From Microcella sp. (GTDB lineage Bacteria > Actinomycetota > Actinomycetes > Actinomycetales > Microbacteriaceae), in assembly GCA_020216895.1 (NCBI GenBank), contig JAIWOM010000059.1:1-8168 (forward strand): a DNA stretch of 8,168 nt, given 5' to 3'. Below, piece by piece: positions 1 to 7,121 of this stretch. The position numbers were made by a program, and so were the translations under genes. Each line of letters starts with the position of its first letter. Within the stretch, counting starts at the first letter, position 1. Below the pieces are notes generated by a model. It worked only from the letters and a program-made list of their open reading frames with translations, had not been told where the DNA came from and searched no databases.

Positions 1-300
1 AGCGCCTGCGCGCAGGCTCCCGCCGGGGCGACGCTCGTCGTCGCGAGCCCGGCGGTGCTCGTCTACCTCAGCCCGGCCGACCGCGCGCGATTCGCCTCCG
101 CGGTCGGCGAGCTGGCCCACCACTGGATCTCGCTCGACGGCCGAGCGGTGCTGCCCGACCTGGCGGCTGCGGCGGAGACCGTGCTACCGGGGGAGGACGG
201 GGACTTCCTGCTCAGCCGCGACGGGGAGCCGCTCGCGGTCGTGTCGCCGCACGGGGAGCGGATCGAGCGTTGGGTCGCGTCTCAAAGGGGCTGGGTCTAG
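1..300 (+). CDS. DUF2332 family protein, C-terminal part (5' end outside window)
   Basis: The frame is open from the first base and ends at TAG 298-300, so this is the last 99 codons of a longer gene. The visible protein begins SACAQAPAGATLVVASPAVL and ends near DGEPLAVVSPHGERIERW. The pattern of a small hydrophobic strand (TLVVASPAVLVYL), then HHWISLDGR, then a closing PHG motif followed by an aromatic residue matches the C-terminal end of DUF2332 proteins as I remember the family. Its biochemical role is unknown. A GTG at 55 is in frame, but the homology-like segment begins before it, so I do not take it as the start. The gene converges with the haem-binding lipoprotein gene, whose stop lies 33 bp away. 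The family call rests on recognition by eye and is moderately secure. Confidence 0.72.
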   Translation, partial: SACAQAPAGATLVVASPAVLVYLSPADRARFASAVGELAHHWISLDGRAVLPDLAAAAETVLPGEDGDFLLSRDGEPLAVVSPHGERIERWVASQRGWV

Positions 301-324
301 AGCAGGGCGTGCTGTGCTTGTCTT

Positions 325-346
325 CTATGCGCCTCAGGGCGCATAG
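325..346. terminator. Perfect 9-bp hairpin over the hmuT stop codon, between convergent genes
   Basis: CTATGCGCC (325-333) and GGCGCATAG (338-346) are exact reverse complements around a TCAG loop. The hmuT stop codon (TCA on the plus strand, 334-336) lies in the loop. The position between two convergent genes suits a bidirectional terminator. Neither side has a clear run of T after the stem, so intrinsic termination is not certain. It could equally protect the mRNA 3' end. Confidence 0.5.
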
Positions 347-1434
347 ATTGCCCTCGCCAGCGCGTCGAGCACCGCGGGCGTGCGCGGCCCGAAGCTCAGC
401 ACCTCGCCGTCGGCCATGTCGACGAAACGGCGCGCCTCGCCGGCGCGGGTGAGCGCCACGGCGGGCTTCTCGGCGAGCAGACCGTCGACGCCGCCGACGC
501 TCTCCAGACCCGCGGTCATCACGAGGATCAGGTCGGGGTTCGCCGCGATGAGCGCCTCATCGGTCATCGGCCGCAGGCCCTGCCAGCCGATCTCGCCGGC
601 CACATCGATGCCGCCGAGCGCTGTGATGAGCTCGTCCGCTCCCGACTCCTCGCCGAACAGGTAGTAGATGCCCGAGGCGCCGCGCAGGTAGAGGAACAGG
701 ATGCGCACGCGGTCCGACGGATCCTCCGGGCGGATGCCCTCGATCGCGGTCACGACGTCGTCGATCTCGCCGTCGAGCCGCTCGGCGAGCAGCTCGCCGG
801 CCTCCGGGGCGCCGAGCGCGGCCGACACCTGGCGGGCCAGCTCGGCGGGGGCGGAGAGCCCCGGCTCCGCATCAACGTAGACGACCGTCACGCCGGCATC
901 GCGCAGCTGCAGCACCACGTCGGTCGGCCCGACGGTGCCGTCGGTGATGACGATCGAGGGTCGCAGGGCCAGCACGGCCTCGCTGTTGATCGCGTGGCCG
1001 CTGCTGGTGACGATCGGCAGGCCCTCGGCCTCCGGGAAGGTCGTCGAGATGTCGCGGCCGATCACCGAGTCGCCGAACCCTAGAGCGAAGACGGTCGCGG
1101 CGATCGAGCCGGCGATGTCCAGCGGCAGGATCCGGCTGGTGTCGGTGACGGTGACCTCGCGGTCGCCGTCGAGGTCGCGCGAGACGATGGTCGCGGGCAG
1201 GCTCTGGGCGGGGTCGGTCGTGATGGGCTCGATCGCGGCGTCGGCGATGAGGGCCGTCGAGGGGCCGGTCAGCGACCGGGGGTCGTCGCTCACCACGAGC
1301 TCGCTCAGGGGAACCCGCGGCCCGACCGGTGCGGTGGGCTCGCTCGTCGCCTCCGGTGCGGCCACGGCGCACCCGGCGAGCAGCGCGACGAGTGCGAGGG
1401 CTGCGGGCAGGGCGAGAGCGGTGCGGCGGGTCAT
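334..1434 (-). CDS. hmuT: Haem ABC transporter substrate-binding lipoprotein, HmuT type
   Basis: This protein captures haem at the outer face of the membrane and passes it to an ABC permease. From ATG 1434 it has 366 residues. It starts MTRRTALALPAALALVALLAGC, a lipoprotein signal peptide with lipobox LAGC and lipidated Cys22. The body is a class III metal/haem-binding fold. Candidate haem ligands are His147 (in SSGHAIN) and Tyr249 in the YLRG motif, with Arg251 two residues on and Met306 nearby. This His / Tyr-x-Arg / Met spacing agrees with what I recall for Corynebacterium diphtheriae HmuT (H136, Y235, R237, M292). An in-frame GTG at 1482 would add 16 residues (PLPAPPSGAP...), which is a poor signal-peptide start, so I prefer 1434. 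Neither start has a clear ribosome binding site. An iron box lies about 65 bp upstream, pointing to repression by DtxR/IdeR when iron is plentiful. No permease or ATPase gene follows: the next gene is the convergent DUF2332 gene. Confidence 0.9.
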   Translation of the reverse strand: MTRRTALALPAALALVALLAGCAVAAPEATSEPTAPVGPRVPLSELVVSDDPRSLTGPSTALIADAAIEPITTDPAQSLPATIVSRDLDGDREVTVTDTSRILPLDIAGSIAATVFALGFGDSVIGRDISTTFPEAEGLPIVTSSGHAINSEAVLALRPSIVITDGTVGPTDVVLQLRDAGVTVVYVDAEPGLSAPAELARQVSAALGAPEAGELLAERLDGEIDDVVTAIEGIRPEDPSDRVRILFLYLRGASGIYYLFGEESGADELITALGGIDVAGEIGWQGLRPMTDEALIAANPDLILVMTAGLESVGGVDGLLAEKPAVALTRAGEARRFVDMADGEVLSFGPRTPAVLDALARAIYAP

Positions 1435-1499
1435 CGGGGTCCGGTCGGTCGGTGCGCCGCTCGGCGGCGCGGGGAGCGGCACAGGGCGTGCTCGGTGAG

Positions 1500-1518
1500 T
1501 TAGGCAAGCCTAACCTGC
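1500..1518. promoter_or_regulatory. Iron box (DtxR/IdeR operator) upstream of hmuT
   Basis: TTAGGCAAGCCTAACCTGC matches 16 of 19 positions of the consensus TWAGGTWAGSCTWACCTWA. The core TTAGGC-AA-GCCTAA is a perfect palindrome. It sits between hmuT and the divergent DUF3263 gene, nearer to hmuT. A haem-uptake gene is a classic target of this regulator, so context and sequence agree. Confidence 0.85.
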
Positions 1519-1532
1519 TCCCCTGTGGGGAG
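1518..1532. repeat. Short perfect palindrome abutting the iron box
   Basis: CTCCCC (1518-1523), loop TGT, GGGGAG (1527-1532). It begins at the last base of the iron box, on the side away from hmuT. It could be a second operator or a chance GC palindrome. On the plus strand it would fall in the region ahead of the DUF3263 gene. No function can be assigned. Confidence 0.4.
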
Positions 1533-1598
1533 GATGAGCGCCCCTGCGAGCCTGCCCGAGCCGCCGCGAGCCATCCAGGGCCGAAGGTCCCGGCCGCG

Positions 1599-1604
1599 TA
1601 CCCT
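1599..1604 (+). promoter_or_regulatory. Candidate -10 box for a leaderless DUF3263 transcript
   Basis: TACCCT fits the actinobacterial -10 pattern TANNNT. Its last T is 7 nt before the GTG start at 1612, which would put transcription initiation on or next to the start codon. No ribosome binding site precedes that GTG, as expected for a leaderless mRNA. No recognisable -35 is seen. Confidence 0.4.
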
Positions 1605-1611
1605 CGACGCT

Positions 1612-1884
1612 GTGGATGCCCCCGCCGAGCCCCTCGACGAGCGCGCGCAGCGCGTGCTCGAGTTCGAGCGCGCGTGGTGGGGCCACAGCGGAGCCAAGGA
1701 GCTCAGCATCCGCCGCGAGTTCGGGTGGACCGCGGCCCGCTACTATCAGGTTCTGAACGCCGTGATCGACACCGATGTCGCCGTGCGGTACGACCCCGTT
1801 CTCGTGGGACGGCTGCGCGACGTGCGCGACGATCGCGCGCGACGGCGCCGCACCCGACGTGCGGGCGCCCCCGGCGCTGCCTGA
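1612..1884 (+). CDS. DUF3263 family small protein with a helix-turn-helix-like core
   Basis: A 90-residue protein from GTG 1612. The core, residues 8-72, carries the DUF3263 signature: L-D-E-R near the start, VLEFERAWW (15-23), GAKE (27-30), then FGWTAARYYQVLNAVID (37-53) and DPVLVGRLR (61-69). The FGWTAARYYQVLN stretch looks like the recognition part of a small DNA-binding helix-turn-helix. The tail is Arg/Ala rich. Members are common in actinobacteria, and I know of no established function. In-frame starts at 1525 (GTG) and 1534 (ATG) would prepend a Pro/Arg-rich stretch with no family similarity. The purine run GGGGAGG touches the 1534 ATG directly, too close for a normal ribosome binding site. 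Only 30 bp separate its stop from the LytR_C gene, so the two are probably co-transcribed. Confidence 0.8.
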   Translation: MDAPAEPLDERAQRVLEFERAWWGHSGAKELSIRREFGWTAARYYQVLNAVIDTDVAVRYDPVLVGRLRDVRDDRARRRRTRRAGAPGAA

Positions 1885-1914
1885 CACCACCACCCTCCGG
1901 AAGGCATCATCACG

Positions 1915-2496
1915 ATGGCCGAGTTCCCCCGCGACCGCTTCGACGAGGTCCCCGCATCCCTGGGGCGCGTCGGCGCCCACCGTGCCCCGCGTTCGCGCCG
2001 CGGCGCGTGGGTCGCCACGGCCTGGGCCGCGCTCGCCAGCGGCCTGCTCGTGGTGCTCGGGCTCTACCTGCTCTCCACAATCACCGACCGCGTGACCTTC
2101 GAGATCCCCGGCTTCGGCACCGCCGAGCCCATGCCGACCCCGACGGCGACGCCCTCGCCGACCGCCACCATCGAGCCGATCACCGACCCGGCAGAGGCCG
2201 AGCTGCCCGACGGCTTCACGATCACGGTGCTCAACGGCACCGCGGTCGACGGTCTCGGCGCCACGGCGCGCGGCCTCATCGTCGACCCCGGCTGGCGGGT
2301 CGGCACGGTCACGGCCGCCGCGCAGACCGACATCGAGGAGACGGTCGTGTTCTACAGCGACCCCGCGCTCGAGCGGGTGGCCGCCGGCATGGTGGCGCTG
2401 CTCGGAGCGGGCACGATCGAGCAGTCCGACGCCTTCCCGGGCGCCCCCATCACGATCGTGCTGGGCGCCGACTTCGCCGCCGTCGCCGGCGGCTGA
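1915..2496 (+). CDS. Membrane-anchored protein with LytR C-terminal (LytR_C) domain
   Basis: A 193-residue protein from ATG 1915, with GGAAGG at 1899-1904 as the likely ribosome binding site (10 nt spacing). Residues 1-30 are basic and cytosolic. Residues 31-56 form one membrane helix (AWVATAWAALASGLLVVLGL, then YLL). Residues 70-95 are a Pro/Thr-rich extracellular linker. Residues 99-187 fit the LytR_C domain, with the typical opening ITVLNGTAVDGLGATARG and WRVG, then VVFYSDP and ITIVLGADF. The LCP phosphotransferase domain that accompanies LytR_C in full LytR-CpsA-Psr enzymes is absent, so this is a stand-alone LytR_C protein. It is presumably exposed on the outer membrane face and linked to cell-wall processes, but its activity is unknown. 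It follows the DUF3263 gene closely. Confidence 0.82.
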   Translation: MAEFPRDRFDEVPASLGRVGAHRAPRSRRGAWVATAWAALASGLLVVLGLYLLSTITDRVTFEIPGFGTAEPMPTPTATPSPTATIEPITDPAEAELPDGFTITVLNGTAVDGLGATARGLIVDPGWRVGTVTAAAQTDIEETVVFYSDPALERVAAGMVALLGAGTIEQSDAFPGAPITIVLGADFAAVAGG

Positions 2497-2555
2497 CGGG
2501 CGGCTGACCGGCATCGTCCCGCGGCGGCGGCATGCGGGCCCGGAGGTGGGCCGTG

Positions 2556-2584
2556 CGTTACGCCCGCGTTTCGGGGCGGTAACG
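2556..2584. terminator. Bulged inverted repeat between the LytR_C gene and cspA
   Basis: CGTTAC-GCCC (2556-2565) pairs with GGGC-G-GTAACG (2574-2584), giving 10 bp with one bulged G and an 8-nt loop GCGTTTCG. It lies 60 bp past the LytR_C stop and about 50 bp before the cspA -10. It may be the terminator of the DUF3263–LytR_C transcript or a protein-binding site upstream of cspA. There is no clear T-tract. Confidence 0.4.
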
Positions 2585-2610
2585 AGTCTGTTGACGCTGC
2601 CCTCGAGCCC

Positions 2611-2640
2611 TTCACCGTGCGGCCCGCCGCCCCGTATTCT
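2611..2640 (+). promoter_or_regulatory. Candidate cspA promoter
   Basis: TTCACC (2611-2616) and TATTCT (2635-2640) are separated by 18 bp and resemble a sigma-70-type promoter. Initiation near 2647 would give a leader of about 26 nt, far shorter than the long structured cspA leaders of enterobacteria. The -10 fits TANNNT. The -35 match is modest. Confidence 0.45.
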
Positions 2641-2672
2641 CGCCGCACAACCGTTCTGCGAGGAGCTCCACC

Positions 2673-2876
2673 ATGCCCCAGGGGACCGTCAAGTGGTTCA
2701 ACGCCGAGAAGGGCTTCGGCTTCATCACCCGCACCGACGGCGAAGGCGACGTCTTCGTCCACTACAGCGGCATCGACATGCCCGGCTACAAGGTGCTCGA
2801 GGAGGGCCAGACGGTCACCTTTGAGATCGGCACCGGCTCGAAGGGGCCGCAGGCCGAGGGCGTCCAGGTCGCCTGA
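2673..2876 (+). CDS. cspA: Cold-shock protein, CspA family
   Basis: A 67-residue single cold-shock domain. This family binds single-stranded RNA and DNA and melts mRNA structure in the cytoplasm. It opens [18 protein letters not shown], with RNP1 at residues 13-18 (KGFGFI) and RNP2 at 27-31 (VFVHY), where many relatives have VFVHF. Nucleic-acid-facing aromatics are Trp8, Phe15, Phe17, Phe28, His30 and Tyr31. Length and end (AEGVQVA) are typical. The start is set by AGGAG at 2661-2665, 7 nt before ATG. It has its own likely promoter and so is probably expressed separately from the LytR_C gene. An actinobacterial genome usually has several paralogues, so the cspA symbol is a family label. Confidence 0.95.
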   Translation: MPQGTVKWFNAEKGFGFITRTDGEGDVFVHYSGIDMPGYKVLEEGQTVTFEIGTGSKGPQAEGVQVA

Positions 2877-2884
2877 CGCTCCGC

Positions 2885-2905
2885 CGCGTTCTGCCGCAGG
2901 ACGCG
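2885..2905 (+). terminator. Weak hairpin after cspA
   Basis: CGCGTTC (2885-2891) pairs with GGACGCG (2899-2905), with one G-T wobble and a 7-nt loop, 8 bp after the cspA stop. No T-tract follows, so this is a possible but weak terminator. Confidence 0.3.
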
Positions 2906-2915
2906 AGCCGGGGGT

Positions 2916-2921
2916 TACAGT
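2916..2921 (+). promoter_or_regulatory. Candidate -10 box for a leaderless DUF3048 transcript
   Basis: TACAGT fits TANNNT, and its last base is 7 nt before ATG 2929, the same spacing as at the DUF3263 gene. No ribosome binding site stands in front of this ATG. A leaderless mRNA would explain that. Confidence 0.4.
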
Positions 2922-2928
2922 GGCCGAC

Positions 2929-3975
2929 ATGAGCCGGAGCGCAGCCCGCAGCCATCGATGGTCGCGGTCGGTCGCGCTCGTCGGGGCGGTGGCCGTCGCC
3001 GTCACGGGATGCGCCGCCGAGCCGCCGCCCATGCCGAGCCCCACGCCCACGGAGACGTACGTCTCGACCTACGTGCCGCCCGAGCCCTACGACATCGCAC
3101 CGCTCACCGGCGAGCAGGTCGCCGTCGGCAGTCTCACCGAGCCCTCGCTCGCCGCGAAGGTCGACAACCACCCCGCCGCGCGCCCGCAGATCGGGCTCGA
3201 GCGCACCGACATCGTGTACGAGGAGCTCGTCGAGGGCGGCCTCACCCGGTACGTCGCGGTCTGGCACTCGGACGTGCCCGACCTCATCGGCCCGGTGCGG
3301 TCGATCCGCCCGATGGATCCGGACATCATCTCGCCGCTCGGCGGCATCGTCGCCTACTCGGGCGGGCAGTACCGGTTCGTCGAGATGATGCGCGCCGCCC
3401 CCGTCGTCAACGCCATCCACGGCCAGGCCGACACCGCCGACACGTTCTTCCGCGGCGACAACGCCTTCGCCCCGCATAACGTGCTCGTGCGCGCACCCCA
3501 GGTGATCGCTCAGCACAGCGAGCTCGAGCCGCCCGCGCAGCAGTTCGCGTTCTCCGAGAGCATCGCCTCGGCGACCGCCACCAAGGAGGGCTCGCCGACC
3601 AGCCGCATCGACCTGGTCTTCGGCGGCTGGAGCACCCCCTCGTGGCGCTGGAAGGCCGAGACCGAGCGCTGGGTGCGGTTCCAGACCGGCGGGGCGGCCG
3701 ACACGGATGCCCAGGGCAACGCGCTCACCGCCGTCAACGTCGTCGTGCTCCGCGTGCCCGTGCAGGTCATCTCGGGCATCCCGACCACGAAGCTCATCGG
3801 CAAGGGTGAGGCCTGGGTCTCGACGGGCGGCGCGACCGTCCGCGCCACGTGGTCGAAGGCCTCGATGACCGCGCCGATCCGCATCCTCGACCGGCAGGGC
3901 GTCGCCGTGCGGCTCGCGCCGGGCAACACCTGGGTCGAGCTCGTGCCGCTCGACGGCTCGGCCACGTACCGGTAG
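2929..3975 (+). CDS. DUF3048 domain lipoprotein (YerB-like)
   Basis: A 348-residue secreted lipoprotein. The signal peptide (residues 1-27) has a basic start RSHRWSRS, a hydrophobic stretch VALVGAVAVAV and a lipobox ending VTGC, with Cys28 as the lipidation site. A Pro/Thr linker (31-52) follows. The N-terminal DUF3048 domain runs from about residue 55 to 190 and holds the conserved KVDNHPAARPQ (77-87), DIVYEELVEGGLTRYVAVWH and GPVRSIRPMD (121-130). The C-terminal domain (about 205-345) includes IDLVFGGWS and the KGEAWVSTGGATV region. The family is widespread in Gram-positive bacteria (Bacillus YerB), and the fold is thought to be extracytoplasmic. I know of no proven activity. An in-frame GTG at 2920 is possible. 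The reading frame stays open back to 2617 through cspA, but that part is only a shadow of cspA. The gene lies 53 bp after cspA. Confidence 0.88.
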   Translation: MSRSAARSHRWSRSVALVGAVAVAVTGCAAEPPPMPSPTPTETYVSTYVPPEPYDIAPLTGEQVAVGSLTEPSLAAKVDNHPAARPQIGLERTDIVYEELVEGGLTRYVAVWHSDVPDLIGPVRSIRPMDPDIISPLGGIVAYSGGQYRFVEMMRAAPVVNAIHGQADTADTFFRGDNAFAPHNVLVRAPQVIAQHSELEPPAQQFAFSESIASATATKEGSPTSRIDLVFGGWSTPSWRWKAETERWVRFQTGGAADTDAQGNALTAVNVVVLRVPVQVISGIPTTKLIGKGEAWVSTGGATVRATWSKASMTAPIRILDRQGVAVRLAPGNTWVELVPLDGSATYR

Positions 3976-4031
3976 AGCATCCGTCGCCGCACCCGGTGCT
4001 GCGAGCCGGGCGCCGCCGTCGTGCCACCGCG

Positions 4032-4050
4032 GCGCGGGTGCCGCCCGCGC
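4032..4050 (+). terminator. GC hairpin between the DUF3048 gene and groEL
   Basis: GCGCGGG (4032-4038) and CCCGCGC (4044-4050) are perfect complements around a TGCCG loop, 57 bp past the DUF3048 stop and 3 bp before the first CIRCE. It plausibly insulates groEL from upstream transcription. There is no T-tract. Confidence 0.4.
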
Positions 4051-4052
4051 GG

Positions 4053-4079
4053 CTTGCACTCGCCTGCTCCGAGTGCCAG
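4053..4079. promoter_or_regulatory. CIRCE-like HrcA operator, upstream copy (degenerate)
   Basis: CTTGCACTC (4053-4061), 9-nt spacer, GAGTGCCAG (4071-4079). Compared with the consensus halves TTAGCACTC and GAGTGCTAA, the inner GCACTC/GAGTGC is intact and the outer bases have drifted. The candidate groEL -35 lies inside its left half. Confidence 0.75.
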
Positions 4080-4082
4080 AAT
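4054..4082 (+). promoter_or_regulatory. Candidate groEL promoter embedded in the CIRCE region
   Basis: TTGCAC (4054-4059) and CAGAAT (4077-4082) are 17 bp apart. The -35 lies in the upstream CIRCE-like element and the -10 overlaps its right end. Initiation would fall near 4089, inside the second CIRCE. The hexamer matches are modest, but the geometry fits HrcA blocking initiation. Confidence 0.5.
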
Positions 4083-4085
4083 CGT

Positions 4086-5782
<1,697 letters not shown>

Positions 5783-5806
5783 TCCAGGCCTCTCGCCGAA
5801 ACGTCA

Positions 5807-5834
5807 GGGCGGCTCCCCTCCGGGGGAGCCGCCC
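5807..5834 (+). terminator. Intrinsic terminator of groEL
   Basis: GGGCGGCTCCCC (5807-5818) pairs perfectly with GGGGAGCCGCCC (5823-5834) around a TCCG tetraloop. A T-containing tail (TTCGTCGTTCGTTG) follows. The stem is 12 bp and starts 24 bp after the groEL stop. This is the strongest terminator in the window. Confidence 0.88.
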
Positions 5835-5865
5835 TTCGTCGTTCGTTGCCGCGATCCCCCGGAGC

Positions 5866-5939
5866 AACGACGGAGACAGGCCGTTCCAGGCGCCGACATC
5901 GGCATGAACGGGCTGTTCCATCCGTCTGTCTCCGTCGTT
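5866..5939. repeat. Large nested inverted repeat between groEL and hmuO
   Basis: AACGACGGAGACAG (5866-5879) and CTGTCTCCGTCGTT (5926-5939) are a perfect 14-bp inverted repeat. Inside it, GCCGTTC (5880-5886) pairs with GAACGG-G-C (5906-5913), with one bulge, and GCCGA/TCGGC (5892-5903) is a third palindrome. The whole could fold into one long hairpin. It lies 45 bp past the hmuO stop on that gene's downstream side, so it may terminate or protect the hmuO mRNA. A remnant of a small mobile element is another reading, but no target-site duplication is evident. Confidence 0.6.
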
Positions 5940-5984
5940 CGTCCAAGCGGCGGGATGCGGGCCCCGGCCGCACGACCGCGCGGC

Positions 5985-6662
5985 TCAGGCGGCGTCGGTG
6001 CGGGCGCTCAACTGCTCGAAGATGCGCGTGTTGAAGTCGTAGGCGCGCAGCACCTCGTCGACGACACGCTCCTGCTCGCCGGGCGCCCAGGGTGCGGCGT
6101 CCAGCTGGCTCCGGTACGCATCCTTGAATGCGGTGGGGTCGGCGATGTCGTCGAACAGGTAGAAGCCGATGCCGTTCGTCTCGAAGCCGAACTGCCGCCC
6201 GATGACGCGGCCGATGTGCAGGCCGCCCGAGAGGTCGCCCAGGTAGCGCGTGTAGTGGTGGGCGATGTAGCCGGCCGGCCAGGTGGCGGCGACCTCGCGG
6301 ATGCGCGCCGCGTAGGCCATCGTCGCCGGCATGAGCTGCAGCTGCTCGCGCCAGTCGTCGCCGATCAGGAAGGCCAGGTCGGCTTCGAGCGCGGGCAGCC
6401 GCGTGAGGGCGGGCGAGAGGAACGGAGCCACGAGCGCGACCTCGCGCATCGCGGGCTCCACGCCCTCCAGGGCCTCGTAGATGGCCCAGTGCTGCGACAC
6501 CAGGGCGATGTAGTCGTCGCGGGTGGCCTCGCCCTTCAGCAGGCCGTGCATGAAGCCCGCGCCCTCGCTGTCGCGGTGGCTGCCGCTGCTGCGCTCGCGG
6601 ACGAGGCGCGAGAAGGGGATGACCTCGGCGGTCGGGGCGGGGGCGTCGGTGGTGGCGGTCAT
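5985..6662 (-). CDS. hmuO: Haem oxygenase (biliverdin-producing), HmuO type
   Basis: A 225-residue cytoplasmic enzyme that opens haem to biliverdin, CO and free iron using reductant and O2. The proximal haem ligand is His29 in SSGSHRDSEGAGFM, the usual N-terminal position. The distal helix carries YLGDLSGGLHIGR (140-152), in which the GDLSGG motif and Asp143 correspond to the glycine-rich kink and catalytic aspartate (Asp140 of human HO-1). QHWAIYEALE (57-66) and HHYTRYLGD are further family features. Length is typical. The start is ATG 6662, preceded by AGGAG (complement of 6668-6672) at 5-nt spacing. A near-perfect iron box 16 bp upstream predicts repression by DtxR/IdeR under iron sufficiency, so the enzyme should serve iron recovery from haem. 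The neighbouring DUF2470 gene lies upstream on the same strand, 138 bp away. Confidence 0.95.
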   Translation of the reverse strand: MTATTDAPAPTAEVIPFSRLVRERSSGSHRDSEGAGFMHGLLKGEATRDDYIALVSQHWAIYEALEGVEPAMREVALVAPFLSPALTRLPALEADLAFLIGDDWREQLQLMPATMAYAARIREVAATWPAGYIAHHYTRYLGDLSGGLHIGRVIGRQFGFETNGIGFYLFDDIADPTAFKDAYRSQLDAAPWAPGEQERVVDEVLRAYDFNTRIFEQLSARTDAA

Positions 6663-6677
6663 GCGTGCTCCTGGGGG

Positions 6678-6696
6678 ATAGGTAAGGCTTACCTTA
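6678..6696. promoter_or_regulatory. Iron box (DtxR/IdeR operator) of hmuO
   Basis: ATAGGTAAGGCTTACCTTA matches 18 of 19 positions of TWAGGTWAGSCTWACCTWA. It starts 16 bp before the hmuO ATG, just behind its ribosome binding site, so bound repressor would block initiation. This is the better of the two iron boxes in the window. Confidence 0.93.
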
Positions 6697-6735
6697 CCGA
6701 TTGCCCCGCCGTCGCACCAGGCCCGGAGGTCACGA

Positions 6736-6754
6736 ACAGCCCAGGAACGGCTGT
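6736..6754 (-). terminator. Weak hairpin between the DUF2470 gene and hmuO
   Basis: ACAGCC (6736-6741) and GGCTGT (6749-6754) form a 6-bp stem with a 7-nt loop, 46 bp past the DUF2470 stop. With the separate iron box at hmuO, it suggests that the two genes are not one operon. The stem is short and lacks a T-tract. Confidence 0.25.
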
Positions 6755-6800
6755 GCCCCGCCCGCGGTGTTCTCGCCCGCCGTGCTGCCGCTCGCTGGCT

Positions 6801-7115
6801 TCAGTCGTGCGGTCGCGGCTCGATGCCCAGCGCGGCGCAGGCCCGGTCGTAGAGCGCGACGATCTCCTGCCGGATCTGCGGACGCTCGCTGATGGGCTCG
6901 CGCCACGGCAGGCGCAGCGGCTGCTCGGGGCCGTCGCCGACCGCGAACAGCCAGTCGCCGCCGTCGCCATCGACCCCGACCATGCGGGCGGTCGATGCGG
7001 CCGGGTCGCCGAACGCTCGGGCGAACAGCAGATTGTCGTCCGCGTGGTCATCGTTCATGTGGTGCAGCACCCCGGCGACGATCGCGGGGTCGAAGGCGAA
7101 GGGCTCAGTGCTCAC
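6801..7115 (-). CDS. DUF2470 domain protein (HugZ C-terminal-like)
   Basis: A 104-residue protein made almost entirely of one DUF2470 domain. It carries the hallmark VLHHMNDDHADDNL (16-29), containing HMNxDH, then the core strand region ARMVGVDGDGGDWLF (43-57) and the closing RLPWREPISERPQIRQEIVAL. In HugZ-type haem-degrading proteins this domain follows a PNPOx-like split barrel and supplies a histidine near the haem. Here the barrel is absent, so independent catalysis is unlikely. A role as a haem-binding or accessory partner of the neighbouring haem oxygenase is an inference. The start is GTG 7115 with no ribosome binding site. TAGGCT 6 nt upstream could make the mRNA leaderless. The upstream region is filled by the 32-bp repeat array. 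Confidence 0.83.
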   Translation of the reverse strand: MSTEPFAFDPAIVAGVLHHMNDDHADDNLLFARAFGDPAASTARMVGVDGDGGDWLFAVGDGPEQPLRLPWREPISERPQIRQEIVALYDRACAALGIEPRPHD

Positions 7116-7121
7116 CCGAGA

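Noticed and set aside
1329..2507. Plus-strand 392-codon and minus-strand 334-codon open frames across the DUF3263 and LytR_C genes.
   Set aside because: Both are Arg/Ala/Gly-rich translations of other frames, and they overlap genes with recognisable families and start signals.
2617..2928. N-terminal extension of the DUF3048 gene back through cspA.
   Set aside because: The extension overlaps cspA in another frame, and the lipoprotein signal peptide clearly starts at 2929.
4053..4079. HspR-binding HAIR element (CTTGAGT-N7-ACTCAAG).
   Set aside because: The half-sites read CTTGCACTC/GAGTGCCAG with a 9-nt spacer, which fits CIRCE and not HAIR.
5866..5939. Insertion sequence or MITE.
   Set aside because: There is no transposase and no target duplication beside the 14-bp arms, and a single copy in this window cannot show mobility.
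6697..6800. Possible small gene between hmuO and the DUF2470 gene.
   Set aside because: Frames here continue into the neighbouring genes as shadows. There is no ribosome binding site with a plausible short coding frame.
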